From Argyresthia goedartella (lineage: Eukaryota; Arthropoda; Insecta; Lepidoptera; Argyresthiidae): DNA of 64,000 bases. The translations under genes and the position numbers were made by a program. The notes beneath the pieces are model-generated. The model saw nothing but the letters and a program-made list of their open reading frames with translations. It was not told where the DNA came from and did no database searches. The stretch lies in assembly GCA_949825045.1 (NCBI GenBank), contig OX463824.1:27374001-27438000 (forward strand). The letters run 5' to 3'. Shown here in pieces: positions 49,853 through 60,956 of this stretch; the stretch's first letter is position 1; every line of letters starts with the position of its first letter.

Positions 49853-51555
49853 CATCACGTCGACTGGCAGACGCAGGGTGGTTTAGCATTCGAAACGTGG
49901 TCACAACTTTATTAAATACTCCATCTTTATTCAATACAGCGAGTGAAAACGAGCTGGCTACGGCGAGTTGAATGGAAAACAATTTAAATAAAACAAAACC
50001 TCTGATTGTTGCAACTTGACTAATGTAACAAACATACATTTTCTCATTTATTTACTTTTATTACCACATTATTTTATTTTTACAACTCTTTCTTTGATGT
50101 CCCTGAAGGTAGTAGGCCGTCCAAGCAATACGCAAGGTTTTCCCTAGGTGGCCAAATTTGGCCCCCAGTGAGCCAAAGTTAACCCCCAGTAGACAAAGTT
50201 GTTAGTTGAGTGTTGGTCGGTTGGCCGTCTCAGAGGGGTGGTCTCCTATCAAGGAAAGAATTAAAGTCGGTGGTGAAGGTTTACTTTTACATAAAAAAAT
50301 AACAAGGGGAGTTTCTCTCCTTGCGGCCGATCAACTTAACCTACTCAAAAGTCTCTTAATTCCAAATTTATCTCAACCAACAGTCGACCGACTTGCTTGC
50401 TGGTCACCACCAACGGTGCTTAGCTCCGGCTACAGCCGAAGCGTTTCTGCAGTGCGATGACGCACTTCACAATCCGGTGCCAGTCCTACACTAAACCAGG
50501 CGCCATGCTAGGTCTCAAACTGGAAATAGGAGAAATGTCTACTTGACTTCCAGTCCTAACATAAAATTGTAAAAAGGGGGCCCTGCGGGCTTCTTGACAC
50601 AAATTAAACAGAATGACTAATGTGGCTAGGTCGGCGGATACTACTCATTCTCTACATACAAAATTCTTATCTTACTACAGAGGAAGGTTATAATTCCCAA
50701 TATTCCCCGGAATGCAGCGACTTACTCAACCATTCAGTCTATTTGCAATCGCCTCGCTTTTACAGAATACACAAATCAAATGCAGTTAGCATCTAAGTCT
50801 CACATTTAGCCTGTCGGCTTGGATTATGTCTAAATGGGTGAACTATACAATTACCTACTACATTTGGACCCAGTCACCAACTACAAAGGATAATAATCTG
50901 GGAAGAGCAGTCACTACAGGTGTATGTTTTAACGGACGATTTAGTCTTCAGGTGGAACCCGCGTTTCAAATTTCCCAGCCGACGGGGGACAACGATAATG
51001 TACGACCTACATTATCGTTGCTATGAGGGCTATGAGAATGGCATTCCGGAACCAGGATAAAGGGTTGAAGTTGTTAGCTAACGCGGTAGGTAACACAAAC
51101 GCACTTCACTTAGTAAAGAAATCCAATACCTGTCAATTGCATTGTAGTTTCGTCGCCTTATCTTAAACCAGATTGCACTTGCTCGACACCCCTCTCTTCG
51201 TCAGCCCAACGATCACCACGTGTTCCGCAAGGTCTGCACTACTAACGGTCTCGTTGACCCCTTATGGCTGCGATATTCAAACTACACGTAACGCTCACGG
51301 TCCACGTGCGGTTCACCCCGATCTCATCTCTTTAGCAGGCCAGGGCCAGGTTTCCAGACAATATATGCTTAGCCTTTAAGCCGGGGCTGTCGCCGAAAGC
51401 ACCGGAGCAAAAGAAAAGACTCGGGGTCTTTCGTGACGTTCAGGATTCAATATCGCGAAAGTGACATAATACTAGATTATGTACCAAGGGGATAAAAACC
51501 TTGGTGTCAGTTGATATTCATTAATAATTAGAAAATTAATTAAAATAATCTTAAT
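49853..51555. other. Unassigned stretch
   Basis: No supported gene. A hairpin (AACGATAATGTA / TACATTATCGTT) lies at about 50,989-51,021. The 84-codon frame at 50,206-50,460 and the 68-codon frame at 51,173-51,379 show no known motifs; GC content is higher there than around, so decayed coding DNA is possible. Confidence 0.35.
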
Positions 51556-51950
51556 TAGGTTTCCGTACCCGAAGGGTTCCAAACGGGACCCTATTACTAA
51601 GACTCCGCTGTCCGTCCGTCCGTCTGTCACCAGGCTGTATCTCACGAACCGTGATAGTTAGACAGTTGAAATTTTCACAGATGATGTATTTATGTTGCCG
51701 CTATAACAAAGAATACTAAAAAACAGGATAAAAGAAATATTTAAGGGGGCTCCCATACAACAATTCTTTCAATACCACATACAAACTTATGGATGCACCT
51801 GGTTACGTACATGGAGTGTGAAAGTAACCGCACCAATAAATTTGTAAACAATATTTTGCTGTGTAAAATCCAAACTATTCACTCCACACCATCGCTTCCA
51901 TTGAACGGTGGTACGGAACCCTTCGTTTAGACTCGCACTTGACCGGTTTT
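51556..51950 (-). mobile_element. GGTACGGAACCCT-family element, copy
   Basis: Complete copy from 'aggtttccgtacccgaaggg' to 'ggtacggaacccttcgtttagactcgcacttgaccgg'. It is close to unit 2 at 45,718, including 'cataca' and 'ggatgcacctggttacgtacatgg'. Confidence 0.87.
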
Positions 51951-51955
51951 TTTTT

Positions 51956-52018
51956 ACATTTTAGCTCTTATTTATACAGTATAGTGTATACTTATTGTAT
52001 AAATGAGAGCTAAAATGT
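51956..52018. repeat. Hairpin, 25-base arms
   Basis: ACATTTTAGCTCTTATTTAT and its mirror (ATAAATGAGAGCTAAAATGT) surround a 13-base centre, with a few mismatches. It abuts the T-run of the preceding element. Likely a tiny MITE. Confidence 0.75.
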
Positions 52019-52576
52019 CAACAACAATAATATAATAATAATTAATAAAATAATAATATAATAAACATTAAAAAGTTCATCAGGTACATACATGTCAAAC
52101 AAAACAGAAATGTCATTAAGCATGAAATAATCCCTTTCAAATTATTTAAAATTATCTTATTATTTCTTCCTGTCAATGAATTCCGCCACAGCGCAAAAAA
52201 CTTGCCCTGTCAGCCATTTTTAGGGTCACTCGCGTGTCCGTCTGTCCGTCCGGCATCAGTCACAGAGGTTGTAGAGCCGGTTAAAGCTACAGTCTTCAAA
52301 TGTTCGCAGTATAAATATCTTGTTGACCCAAATCCATACAAATTGACAAAAACATTTTTTCACACCTTACATTCGGAAATTACTTCAATTAATTAAGGTG
52401 TGTGTTTTTATCCACGACCAGAGGCAGCAAAATGCTACTTTTCTATTTAAGCTACTTTGTTAATTTATTCATTGGCATGTAGCATTTACGCAGTGTGGTA
52501 ATTGAACACAGATCTTATCAAAATAATCGATTGTAATTTCATCGTGATCGATTAAAAACGAACATGTTTCAAACTG
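52019..52576. other. Unassigned stretch
   Basis: No gene. 52,215-52,260 has a 'gtgtccgtctgtccgtcc' run of the sort that accompanies other repeats here. Confidence 0.35.
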
Positions 52577-53040
52577 GGGAATGCTCCTCGTTGACGCGAA
52601 CAATGCTTTTAACGCCGTGAATAGACGTCACACAATGCTGGTACGCCGATGACTCCTCCGCGCAAGGCACTTTCCAAAGCCTACGACAATGGTGGGACAA
52701 CTTAAACAAAACAGGCCCAGCATACGGATACTTACCACAAGGTAAAAAATCATTTCTAATAGTGTCAGAAACTGACAAGTCTACCGCAGAAAAGACGTTC
52801 TCCGGTACCAACGTCTCCATAGTTACCGGCTCCCGCTTCCTAGGAGGCTACATAGGGACAGGAGGGGACGACTTCGTAAAAAAGAATGTAACCGAATGGA
52901 TATCTATCATCGAGAAACTCACAACAATCTGCAAAAACTCACCTCAAGCCGCTTACACTGCCCTAACTAAAGCAGCTCAGTTTAAATGGTCCTTCCTACT
53001 TCGTGTCTTAAAAAATTCAGAAGAAATTTTGAACCCTTAA
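52577..53040 (+). pseudogene. Broken reverse transcriptase: motif A block joined to motif C block
   Basis: 52,583-52,640 reads L-L-V-D-A-N-N-A-F-N-A-V-N-R, an RT motif A. Only a few codons later, in another frame, comes W-Y-A-D-D-S-S-A (motif C, about 52,641-52,664), then LRQWWDNLNKTGPAYGY and SRFLGGYIGTGG. Roughly 100 codons that should separate A and C are missing. This frame ends at 53,038 and the protein text passes to the next frame. Confidence 0.75.
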
Positions 53041-53954
53041 CTAACACATTACACGACAAATTCATACCAACACTAATTGGAGGCGAAATCACAAAACTTG
53101 AAACCCAGCTATTTACCCTCCCAGTCCACAAAGGCGGACTTGCCCTTTCTGACCCCTTCAACACACCAAACCGTGCATACCAAATCTCAAAACAGGGATC
53201 TACAATACTTTCAACAGCCCTAACCGAGATGAAAGACATAATCCTTGCTGAACACTACAATTCTTTGCGTGACGCAAGAAAGGAAGGAAACAAGGAAAAA
53301 GAAACATACGAGAACGAAACTCTAGAAAGCATTCTAACAAAATTACCATCCAAAAAGAAAAGAGCAATAGAAAGATCAATAGCGACAAAAATGAAAACAA
53401 AAACATCAACATGGCTTTCAGTAATACCGACAAGAAAAGACAACTTCGACTTATCAACCCACGAATTTAGAGATGCCCTGGCCATAAGATACACACCAAT
53501 CTCCATGCCTGCGACTTGCGACGGCTGCGGCAATGACAACTTCAACGTGGACCACCCCTTGTGCTGCAAAACAGGTGGCCTTATCACACGCAGACATAAC
53601 GAAATAAGGGATCTTTTCTGTGAACTGTGCCAGCAAGCCTGGGGAAACGTCACGAAAGACCCAGTCATCTCCGAAGGCGATACTGGGCTGCGCGGAGACT
53701 TGGCTTGTCGGGGGGTATGGATTGCCCAGAGGGAGGTGTTATTTGATATCCGTGTCATAGACACCGACGCTCCCTCCCACGCATCACGCCCCGTAGCGGC
53801 TGTCCTTCGTTCACCTGAAGAAGAAAAGAAAAGGAAGTACTGCGACCCAAGCGAGACGCGCCACACCACCTTCACCCCTTTATTAACCTCTGTCGACGGA
53901 GTTTTTGCTCATTTTTTTCAAGTATTAATCTCTTTTAAATATATTGTCGTCTAG
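52986..53954 (+). CDS. RT C-terminal region with Cys/His and nuclease-like motifs (fragment)
   Basis: 322 open codons; meaningful from about residue 17 (PLTNTLHDKFIPTLIGG). Residues 178-193 form CDGCGNDNFNVDHPLC (C-x2-C-x8-H-x2-C). RHNEIRD follows at 203-209, GLRGDLACRGVW at 234-245 and VLFDIRVIDTDAPS at 251-264. GDL plus DIRV resembles the catalytic core of restriction-like endonucleases found after RT in R2/NeSL/HERO-type LINEs, but the lineage is unclear to me. It continues the RT at 52,577 and is not a free gene. The last 15 or so residues, after 53,880, may be noise. Confidence 0.6.
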   Translation: MVLPTSCLKKFRRNFEPLTNTLHDKFIPTLIGGEITKLETQLFTLPVHKGGLALSDPFNTPNRAYQISKQGSTILSTALTEMKDIILAEHYNSLRDARKEGNKEKETYENETLESILTKLPSKKKRAIERSIATKMKTKTSTWLSVIPTRKDNFDLSTHEFRDALAIRYTPISMPATCDGCGNDNFNVDHPLCCKTGGLITRRHNEIRDLFCELCQQAWGNVTKDPVISEGDTGLRGDLACRGVWIAQREVLFDIRVIDTDAPSHASRPVAAVLRSPEEEKKRKYCDPSETRHTTFTPLLTSVDGVFAHFFQVLISFKYIVV

Positions 53955-54783
53955 TACCCATTACACAAGCCTTATCGAGCTTATTGTGGGCCTAGTTCGA
54001 TTTGTGTAGGATTGACGTCTAATATTTATTTAACGAAATGTGCAAAATCCGACACGCCCATAGCCGGTTTATCAAAAACGGGAGGATTACATTCTTACAG
54101 AGACTCAGCTCCCTTCATATTGTCCGACAGATTATTTGTATATCTGCGGGCCGCACACGTTTACATTCAGACTTCAAACAATTAAATCGAAAGCTATTGG
54201 AAATCATTTCACAGATACAGAAAGAAGCTATTTTATTCTGCCCTAGACTGAATTCTGAAACTCGTGTGAGTGTTTGTGTGTAAAGTATCTATGACTCTTT
54301 TATTAAATACACAATCCAAAGTTGTGCTCCATGATCACTCACTCCATATTATAGATCTGGCCTTATCGGCTTATCAAACCTTGTCGCATCAAGCGCCACC
54401 CTTACCTCCGGCCGGGGTTTTCACAAATTGGTCCACATTCGAGTGTCCAATTTGACGCTCAGCCATGCTCTGCTAACGACCTTCCTACGAGTGGACTGCA
54501 GCTAGCTTCAAGCTGACATGACAAATGAGGCGCGATGGCCAAGAGGAATTAGGAGGCTGAGCATGCAGACATGTCGAAGGTTTGCCGGTATGTCCGCCTA
54601 CGCCACCAACACAACTAGGCGCATGATAGACTGCGTTTTCGGCGCCTGTATAATTATACCTCCCCTACAATACGTAATTATACTTACAAGTCGTTAGTAT
54701 GCACTAAGTATGTATGTGGTATGAATCACCGTTCCGGTGTTCGATATACCATCGAACGCTTAGTGATGTTCGCGTAGTAGTCA
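53955..54783. other. Unassigned stretch with a short direct repeat
   Basis: No supported gene. 54,505-54,585 ('gacaaatgaggcgc.atggcc', 'aagaggaattagga') recurs in the same orientation at 58,775-58,850. The 81-codon frame at 54,038 has no known motif. Confidence 0.4.
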
Positions 54784-54865
54784 CGCCTTTTTCGAAACGG
54801 TATGGAAGAGGCACAGTGTTGCGCGCTTTAAGCTAGTGATTCAATGCTTTATGCAGGGGATACGG
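54784..54865 (-). mobile_element. SINE family B, inverted fragment
   Basis: 'tcacgcctttttcgaaacgg' to 'gattcaatgctt': 3' end of the family in reverse orientation. It meets a forward copy at 54,866. Confidence 0.65.
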
Positions 54866-55090
54866 GATCGAATCCGGTACTGACCACATGGTACCTATGA
54901 GATCAGTTTTTTAACCTAAGAATGGACGTTCTAATGGTCATGGAAAACATGGTAAGGAAATCTCCAAAGCTGCGGCGATGGACTGTCCTCCTGTCACGCA
55001 ATATGGAATATTAAATCTCTTGTTAGAAGGCGTGACACTGTTTGTTCAATGCTGTATTTTGCATGGCGGAGGGCTAGCCAATCGCCGAAG
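54866..55090 (+). mobile_element. SINE family B, forward degenerate copy
   Basis: B-box-like 'ggatcgaatccggtactgaccac' at about 54,868-54,890, then 'cgttctaatggtcatggaaaac', 'gctgcggcgatgg' and 'gtcacgcaatatggaat'. Together with the inverted piece it makes a fold-back pair. A further 'ggcgtgacactgtttg..caatgctgtattttgc' suggests a second inverted part to about 55,090. Confidence 0.7.
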
Positions 55091-55931
55091 CCACAGATCA
55101 CTCAAGAAACTGCTTGCACCTGTATGTCCAGGATACGAGGGGTTCCTCACTATGTTCTATAGGTACAACCTGCAGCCTTATCACGCAATTTTGACATGTA
55201 AGAATTTCAATCATTTTGGAAAAATTGGCCAATCAGAACATCGTATTAAAATCAGCCGCAATAAAAGACATAATAAAATCGTGTTGTGATTGGATTGGAT
55301 TTTTCAAGACGCCGATAATCCTTCCTAGGCATGATATGGCTATCTAGACATGGCACGCCATTGCAATGCGATTAAGGTGATACAAATAATATATATATAA
55401 AATGAATACTAATGTCAACGAAAGTGACAGCGCTAATTACTTTCACATAAGAAATAAAAGAGAGCGCAAACAATGCGCTCGACTCTAACTAAAATAACGT
55501 AGCACCAAACCAGATAAACATTATTCAAAAATAAACTAATTTTGGCAAAAAGATTTTCAAGTAGAATTACAAATATATAATATCCACATTTTGAAAGCAT
55601 TTCCGCAACTAAATTAGTTAGGATTTCAGAATTACAGGAAAATATATAACAATTTAGAGGTATTTTGGGTATCGGTCTCTATCGAGAAAATTTCATTTAA
55701 TCGCATTTTCTTTCAAGGAACATTTTGTTCAAACACTCAATAAACTTTAACTCAAAAATAAAATCTGTAGATGCCTTTATAGTGGAGTAAATGGATTCGA
55801 AAAATCCTCCATTAATTTTTCGTTTCACCTCAAAATGTCTCCTTTATTCTTTCTACTTCCCGTGATGGAGGATATTTACTTGATTTTCAGAATGGGCTGA
55901 ATGAATTACTAACACAACAGCATTTTCATAC
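55091..55931. other. Unassigned AT-rich stretch
   Basis: No gene or clear repeat seen. Confidence 0.35.
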
Positions 55932-55998
55932 AGGCACTTGCATTGTTTGTGGCCCCACACTATGATTCTTTGTGTCGTGGGAAACAGAAACAGTAGAA
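55932..55998 (-). mobile_element. SINE family A, 3' fragment
   Basis: 'ggccccacactatgattctttgtgtcgtgggaaacagaaac' is the reverse complement of the family A body. The rest is absent. Confidence 0.65.
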
Positions 55999-56158
55999 GT
56001 ATCACCTGTCATTAGAAGAAAATGCTGAATTTTCATGTCGTTGGTAAAAATGATTAAAGTGTTAGAAGTAAAGGTTATATACTTTTCTTTATCTTCAGGC
56101 TAGTGAGTCTGGAATAGAGATATGAATCCGGCTATAAGAGAGTAAATTTTAAAGGTAT

Positions 56159-56957
56159 TGTTACGAGCGTGGGGTTCGTATTTGATAGAAAACACGAATT
56201 AATCCACTAATTAAAACACTCACTTTATTACCCAAATAAGGCACTTACAATTCACACGAACTGTACATAAAATCCACCAAAACACACACACACTATTTCA
56301 CTAATTATGCATTCACTATTCACACGAAGAGTCTTTCTTTCCGATTATCCTTGTACTAGCACTTAATCGCAGTTAAAATGTAACTAAACTCGCGCCGGCC
56401 GTCGGCGCCTTTTATATCCCGCGGAGCCGCTCTGGACACATTGTCCACACATATCGCGAATATTCTAGTAAGGACCAGCGTGCGGGCCGAGAACATTCGA
56501 GACCATATATGTCTCTCTCTAATGGTGCACTCTCTCTGTCACTCCCTTCTCGAATGTTCCGAGTATAGCTATCTCTTTCTAGTAGTGCTATCTCTGTCAC
56601 ACACTTCTCGAATGTTCCGAGTATAGCTATCTCTTTCTAGTAGTGCTATCTCTGTCACTCCTACCGGATATTTCGCCATATAACGATTTGTGCTTCAGAG
56701 GCCCATAAGGGGTCCTGAAAACGCCTGAAAACGGGTTTTAAGGTTATGGCGTCATCTGATAGAGGGTGCCCTGAAACGGACTGAAAACATGTTTCAGGCG
56801 CCTGAAAACGACGGCAACTTGGGTGAAATTTCGATCTTTAGATATGTGATAGAGTAACTTCTGAAACGGCCTGAAATGACTTTTCAGCCTGCTGAAAACG
56901 CCTCTAAAGCACTGAAATTGACGTTCAAAGTTTTTGACCTAACGTACCGGCGTAACA
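56159..56957 (-). mobile_element. Solo LTR of an LTR retrotransposon, 799 bp
   Basis: The ends are TGTTACG...CGTAACA with a perfect 4-bp target duplication GTAT (56,155-56,158; 56,958-56,961). On the minus strand it has a TATA box (TATAAAA, rc 56,410-56,416) and a polyadenylation signal AATAAA (rc 56,224-56,229) in the right order and spacing for U3-R-U5. No internal coding region flanks it, so it arose by LTR-LTR recombination. The 4-bp duplication suggests a Ty3/gypsy relative, but the parent element is not in the window. A 58-bp tandem duplication lies in its U3. Confidence 0.87.
56546..56661. repeat. 58-bp tandem duplication in the LTR U3
   Basis: Two virtually identical units (56,546-56,603 and 56,604-56,661) start 'cttctcgaatgttccgagta' and contain 'tagctatctctttctagtag'. 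A third looser relative precedes them. Duplicated U3 blocks often act as enhancer repeats in LTR elements. This is by analogy only. Confidence 0.87.
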
Positions 56958-56961
56958 GTAT

Positions 56962-57381
56962 TATATCGTATCTACATTTTGCAGTAGTATTTTGAGTATT
57001 AAACTTTTTTTTATTGCCCGACTGCACCGGAAGGAGAATAATTTTTTCCGACTTTTGAGCTAAAAATAGCACCTTCGCCGCTTGATTTTGGGTTCTCGGG
57101 AGGAAACATTCTATTCCTAACTCGTTCTAAAAGGCTTTGTACGATCATCTCTTACGGCTCGTGCCGTAAACTTCTCGGTCCGTAAATATAAGCCTTTCCG
57201 AACTCGTGCGAAATGTACTATGTTTCACTTCTCACACTTTATGCACTAGTGTGCACAAAGTGTTGTCGTCGTAGACTAAGACAATTGAGCCATTCAGCCT
57301 GACACATGAGGTGACTGCATTAAATAGACTTCTTATTTTAATACATTTACTTTATTTTATTTGCATTATATTTGAATAGTA
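56962..57381. other. Unassigned stretch
   Basis: No gene. Inverted words 'aaaggctttgta' / 'tataagccttt' around 57,128-57,200 hint at a small MITE, not delimited. Confidence 0.35.
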
Positions 57382-57785
57382 AAAAAACCGGTCAAGTGCG
57401 AGTCGAAATCGCGCACGAAGGGTTCCGTACCACCGTTCAATGGAAGCGATGGTGTGGAGTGAATAGTTTGGATTTTACACAGCAAAATATTGTTTACAAA
57501 GTTATTGGTGCGGTTACTTTTACACTCCATATACGTAACCAGGTGCATCCATAAGTTTGTATGTGGTATTGAAAGAATTGTTGTATGGGAGCCCCCTTAA
57601 ATATTTCTTTTATCCTGTTTTTTAGTATTTGTTGTTATAGCGGCAACAGAAATACATAATCTGTGAAAATTTCAACTCTCTAGCTAGCTAGGTTCTTGAG
57701 ATACAGCCTGGTGACAGACGGACGGACAGCGAAGTCTTAGTAATAGGGTTCCGTTCTTACCCGTTGGGTACGGAACCCTAAAAAA
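57382..57785 (+). mobile_element. GGTACGGAACCCT-family element, copy
   Basis: 'aaaaaaccggtcaagtgcgag' to 'gggtacggaaccctaaaaa'. Same orientation as and nearly identical to the 35,719 copy, but with a shorter CGGA run. Confidence 0.88.
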
Positions 57786-59007
57786 GAAACTAAAAACTAA
57801 TAAAAACAAGTATAATAACAAAAACATAAAAAACAATGTAAAAATTTACATGCAGAAAAATAAATAAAAAAAAGTGGCGGGAAAGAGACTGTCTTGTTTT
57901 TGACTTTTATTTAGTTGTTTCCTTTGCAAAACATATTGTTTTACGAGTTATTTAATATGTCGTCAACTGAAGCGGAAATAATGCTTACGCCTAACACGCT
58001 AATGGAATAAAGCAAAAGGAGTTATTGAACAAACATTGCCGCCTGAATCCAAGCAAATTTATCTTAAAACGTAAGTATTGTTTACATTACCACTGTTTTA
58101 TTTCCTCGTAATCGAAGTGAAAGGCAAAGATCTTAAAACCCATTTTATCCTCGACTTAATTATCCAACCTCGACTAATAAGTCTTGGATAAAATGGCTTG
58201 TTTTATTCCCTAATTGTACAATCTACTAATACGAGCGTATGTATGAATATATTATGTTTGTATTCTGCATATAAGATGTGAATAGGTACAATCGAACCAA
58301 CTGAATCATGACCCACTTGCCTGATAATTCGTTTGAAACTTTCAAACTTGTAAGATCTATCTAAATGTCAGTGTCTAATCAAATGATAACAAGTTCGTTA
58401 CCAAGGAAATAAACCTTTAAGCGAATTTCAACCTACTTGCATTTAAGGGGTTTAACAAAATAAGCTTATGGTGGGTCATGATTCAGATGGTTCGATAGTA
58501 CCTATGTAATTATTTTTGTCAATTTCTTAAGGTGACGCTTTATATTCCTAACGGCTTGGCGTATGTTTACTAATGTTGTGCCGTTAGTTTGTGGTGATAT
58601 AGGTAGTTTTAGTGAAAAACGAAAACGTTGGACTTAAGATGGCAAAATCTAGTTTTCAATATCTAGATGCACTTCCGAAGTTATGCTGTCTCTCGCTCAG
58701 GAACTGACATCGCCAGTGTGAATTTTAAGCGGCACTACATTTGAGCGGCACTTTACTTGAGCAGCAGTGTGTGCATTTCAAGCTGCAATAACAAATGAGG
58801 CGCAATGGCCAAGAGGAATTAGGATGTTGAGCATGCAGGCATGTGGAATGATGACGTGTCAGAATCTAGCGCGCTGGACTGCGGGCCGGGGATTCCTAAT
58901 TTGCTACTACTACTAATACAGTGTAATGTGTAGTATGGTGTGTATTATGAGTCGTGAAGAGGAAGTGTGTTAATGATCATGGTAATTCTCAGCCTCATCC
59001 ACCTACT
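57786..59007. other. Unassigned stretch with a short direct repeat
   Basis: No gene. 58,775-58,850 is the partner of 54,505-54,585. A hairpin with arms AACCCATTTTATCC / GGATAAAATGG lies at about 58,136-58,193. Confidence 0.4.
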
Positions 59008-59272
59008 GAGAGCTCCGTGGTTTTCTCGCTTGCTTCTCACACAGGAGATGCAGGTTCGATTCCTGACCATGTACCAATGAGATAATTAATTTTGACGTTC
59101 CAACGTTGATGGAAAACATCGTGAGGAAACCTTCATTACTCCATAGATGCGGCGATGGGCTAGCCCTCTGTCACGCAAAATGGAGTATTGAATAAGTGGC
59201 TCAAAGTGGGCACAATTGTGCCTCTGCCACCCCGTATGGGAAAAGGCGTGACGCTATGTTATGTTAACCAAC
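59008..59272 (+). mobile_element. tRNA-derived SINE (family B), complete forward copy
   Basis: Head 'gagctccgtggttttctcgcttgc', B box GGTTCGATTCC at about 59,051-59,061, body 'gcggcgatgggctagccc', 3' end 'gggaaaaggcgtgacgcta' and tail TGTTATGTTA. This is the reference copy for orientation and tail of the family. Confidence 0.88.
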
Positions 59273-60323
59273 CACTACTGGGCGTAGGCTCCATGGTTAA
59301 AAGTGTTTAAGTTTTTTTATTTTATGATTATTTGAACAGAAATATTTGTTTGATCTACGGCAAAATACACATTTTCTTATTCGAGACAAAACACAAAAAC
59401 GCCGAGCCATACTTTCCATTACCGCAAAACTGCCAGTAATCTGACTGCCCCGCGAAAATAATCACATCCCGCAGAACCGGCCAATAAGCCTCCTGAAGAC
59501 TCTCGAAATAAAAATAAAAACAACTCGCCCGATACAGGACTTAACTCCATCCCCGTTGGACAACCGTTTAAAACTCTAGCAAGTTTTTCCATAAAATCTT
59601 CGGGAAGTTTCCCCAACGGCGGAAAATTCCGGAGAGCCACTTACCTCGACCACTTTGCAACTAATTAGGCTCAATTTCAATTAGCAGGATCGATCAGAGC
59701 AAGTTTTTTAGGGCGGCAGGGAGCGGCTATCGAGATTTTTTGCGATGGCAGATACCAGGCTTCTTGAGGTGATTATTTTTACCACTGACAGAGCTCATTG
59801 GGATTATTTGACACTTTTATGGTGGATGCCCAGACTGCTTGATTTTTGATTATCAAAATCTACGATTGTAAATGGCCCGAACGCAGTCAGGCATATACCT
59901 ACTTTAAAGTACCCACTTACCAGGTTTAAAACCTTTTAGAAGCTGGTAAAACTAAAAGTGTTACTTTCTAAACTTAACTCCGTCAGAGGTCTGAGTCAAT
60001 CTGACAGACTAAGATAGATCAGATAAATATCGTAATGCTCAAATCTGATAAGTTACACTTAAGCGAATTCCCGAAGTATGCGAGCTCCCTTACCAACTGA
60101 CACAAACCTCTCTCGTCTGCAGAAATATCAGCCTCACACAAAACCCCGTAATTCACAACCATAAACTACGAACTAGCGAGAGCACAACTTGCAGGGAGCT
60201 CAAAAGCGCTACGTCATCCTTTCCGCCAGACAATCCAAACACGGAGCTAAAGAAAATGTGAGAGATGAGAGTAGAGAGAGTATTGCGCAGCAATTAGAGC
60301 ATGCAAGACCATGGGAAGAATTT
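59273..60323. other. Unassigned stretch
   Basis: No supported gene. The 73-codon minus-strand frame at 59,419-59,640 has no known motif. A GTAAGT donor-like word (rc at 59,638-59,643) lies at its upstream end, but no exon structure can be built. Confidence 0.35.
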
Positions 60324-60403
60324 ACTTTTTATTTACGTAGACACGAGTCCTAAATTGCACTATTATATGCAATTTAGATTTCGTGTCTACGTAAATAAAA
60401 AGT
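60324..60403. repeat. Hairpin of about 33-base arms
   Basis: ACTTTTTATTTACGTAGACA with its mirror (TGTCTACGTAAATAAAAAGT), then a further pair 'aaattgca'/'tgcaattt', around a short centre. It could be a tiny MITE or a source of a small structured RNA. Confidence 0.85.
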
Positions 60404-60956
60404 CAATTGCTATTAGACTTAACGTCAATGCAAGTATGACGTCAGTTCCATTACTACAGTCAGCAGAATAATAGAAAAAAATATATTTTAGGAGGCCAAT
60501 GTGTTTGTAAGCGGTGCTTCTGCTAGTGATGGGAGAAATGGAAACGCTGAATATTATGCTTGAATAATTTTATAGGTTGGTACTTATAAATACACAAAGA
60601 GCTGTCCTAAAAGTAAAGCAACGTCCCAATCTTTCCGCCATTCAACAGATTTTCATTAAATAAATTGTTCTGAAAAAAGACTTACACAGAAATTCATAAA
60701 TTCAATACATTTTTTGCCTACAGATTCCCATGCTACCTAAGCGAAGCTCTGTACAATAAATTTTAATTTCATATATCTAACCTATACACTCTAGATGATC
60801 ACGAATGCAAAATAATACTCAGCGACTAGCTCCTATGACATGATTCTGAAAAAACTAAAAATCTAATGTGTGGAGTAACATTGAAGGACAGATTGAAGAA
60901 TGAAGTTATAAGGGAATGCTGTGGATTGAGAGAAGATATAGTGATGTAACGGCATA
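60404..60956. other. Unassigned AT-rich stretch
   Basis: No gene or repeat partner recognised. Confidence 0.35.

Noticed and set aside
59419..59643. Host exon on the minus strand with a GTAAGT donor
   Set aside because: The donor lies upstream of the open frame rather than at its end, and no acceptor or known domain is present.
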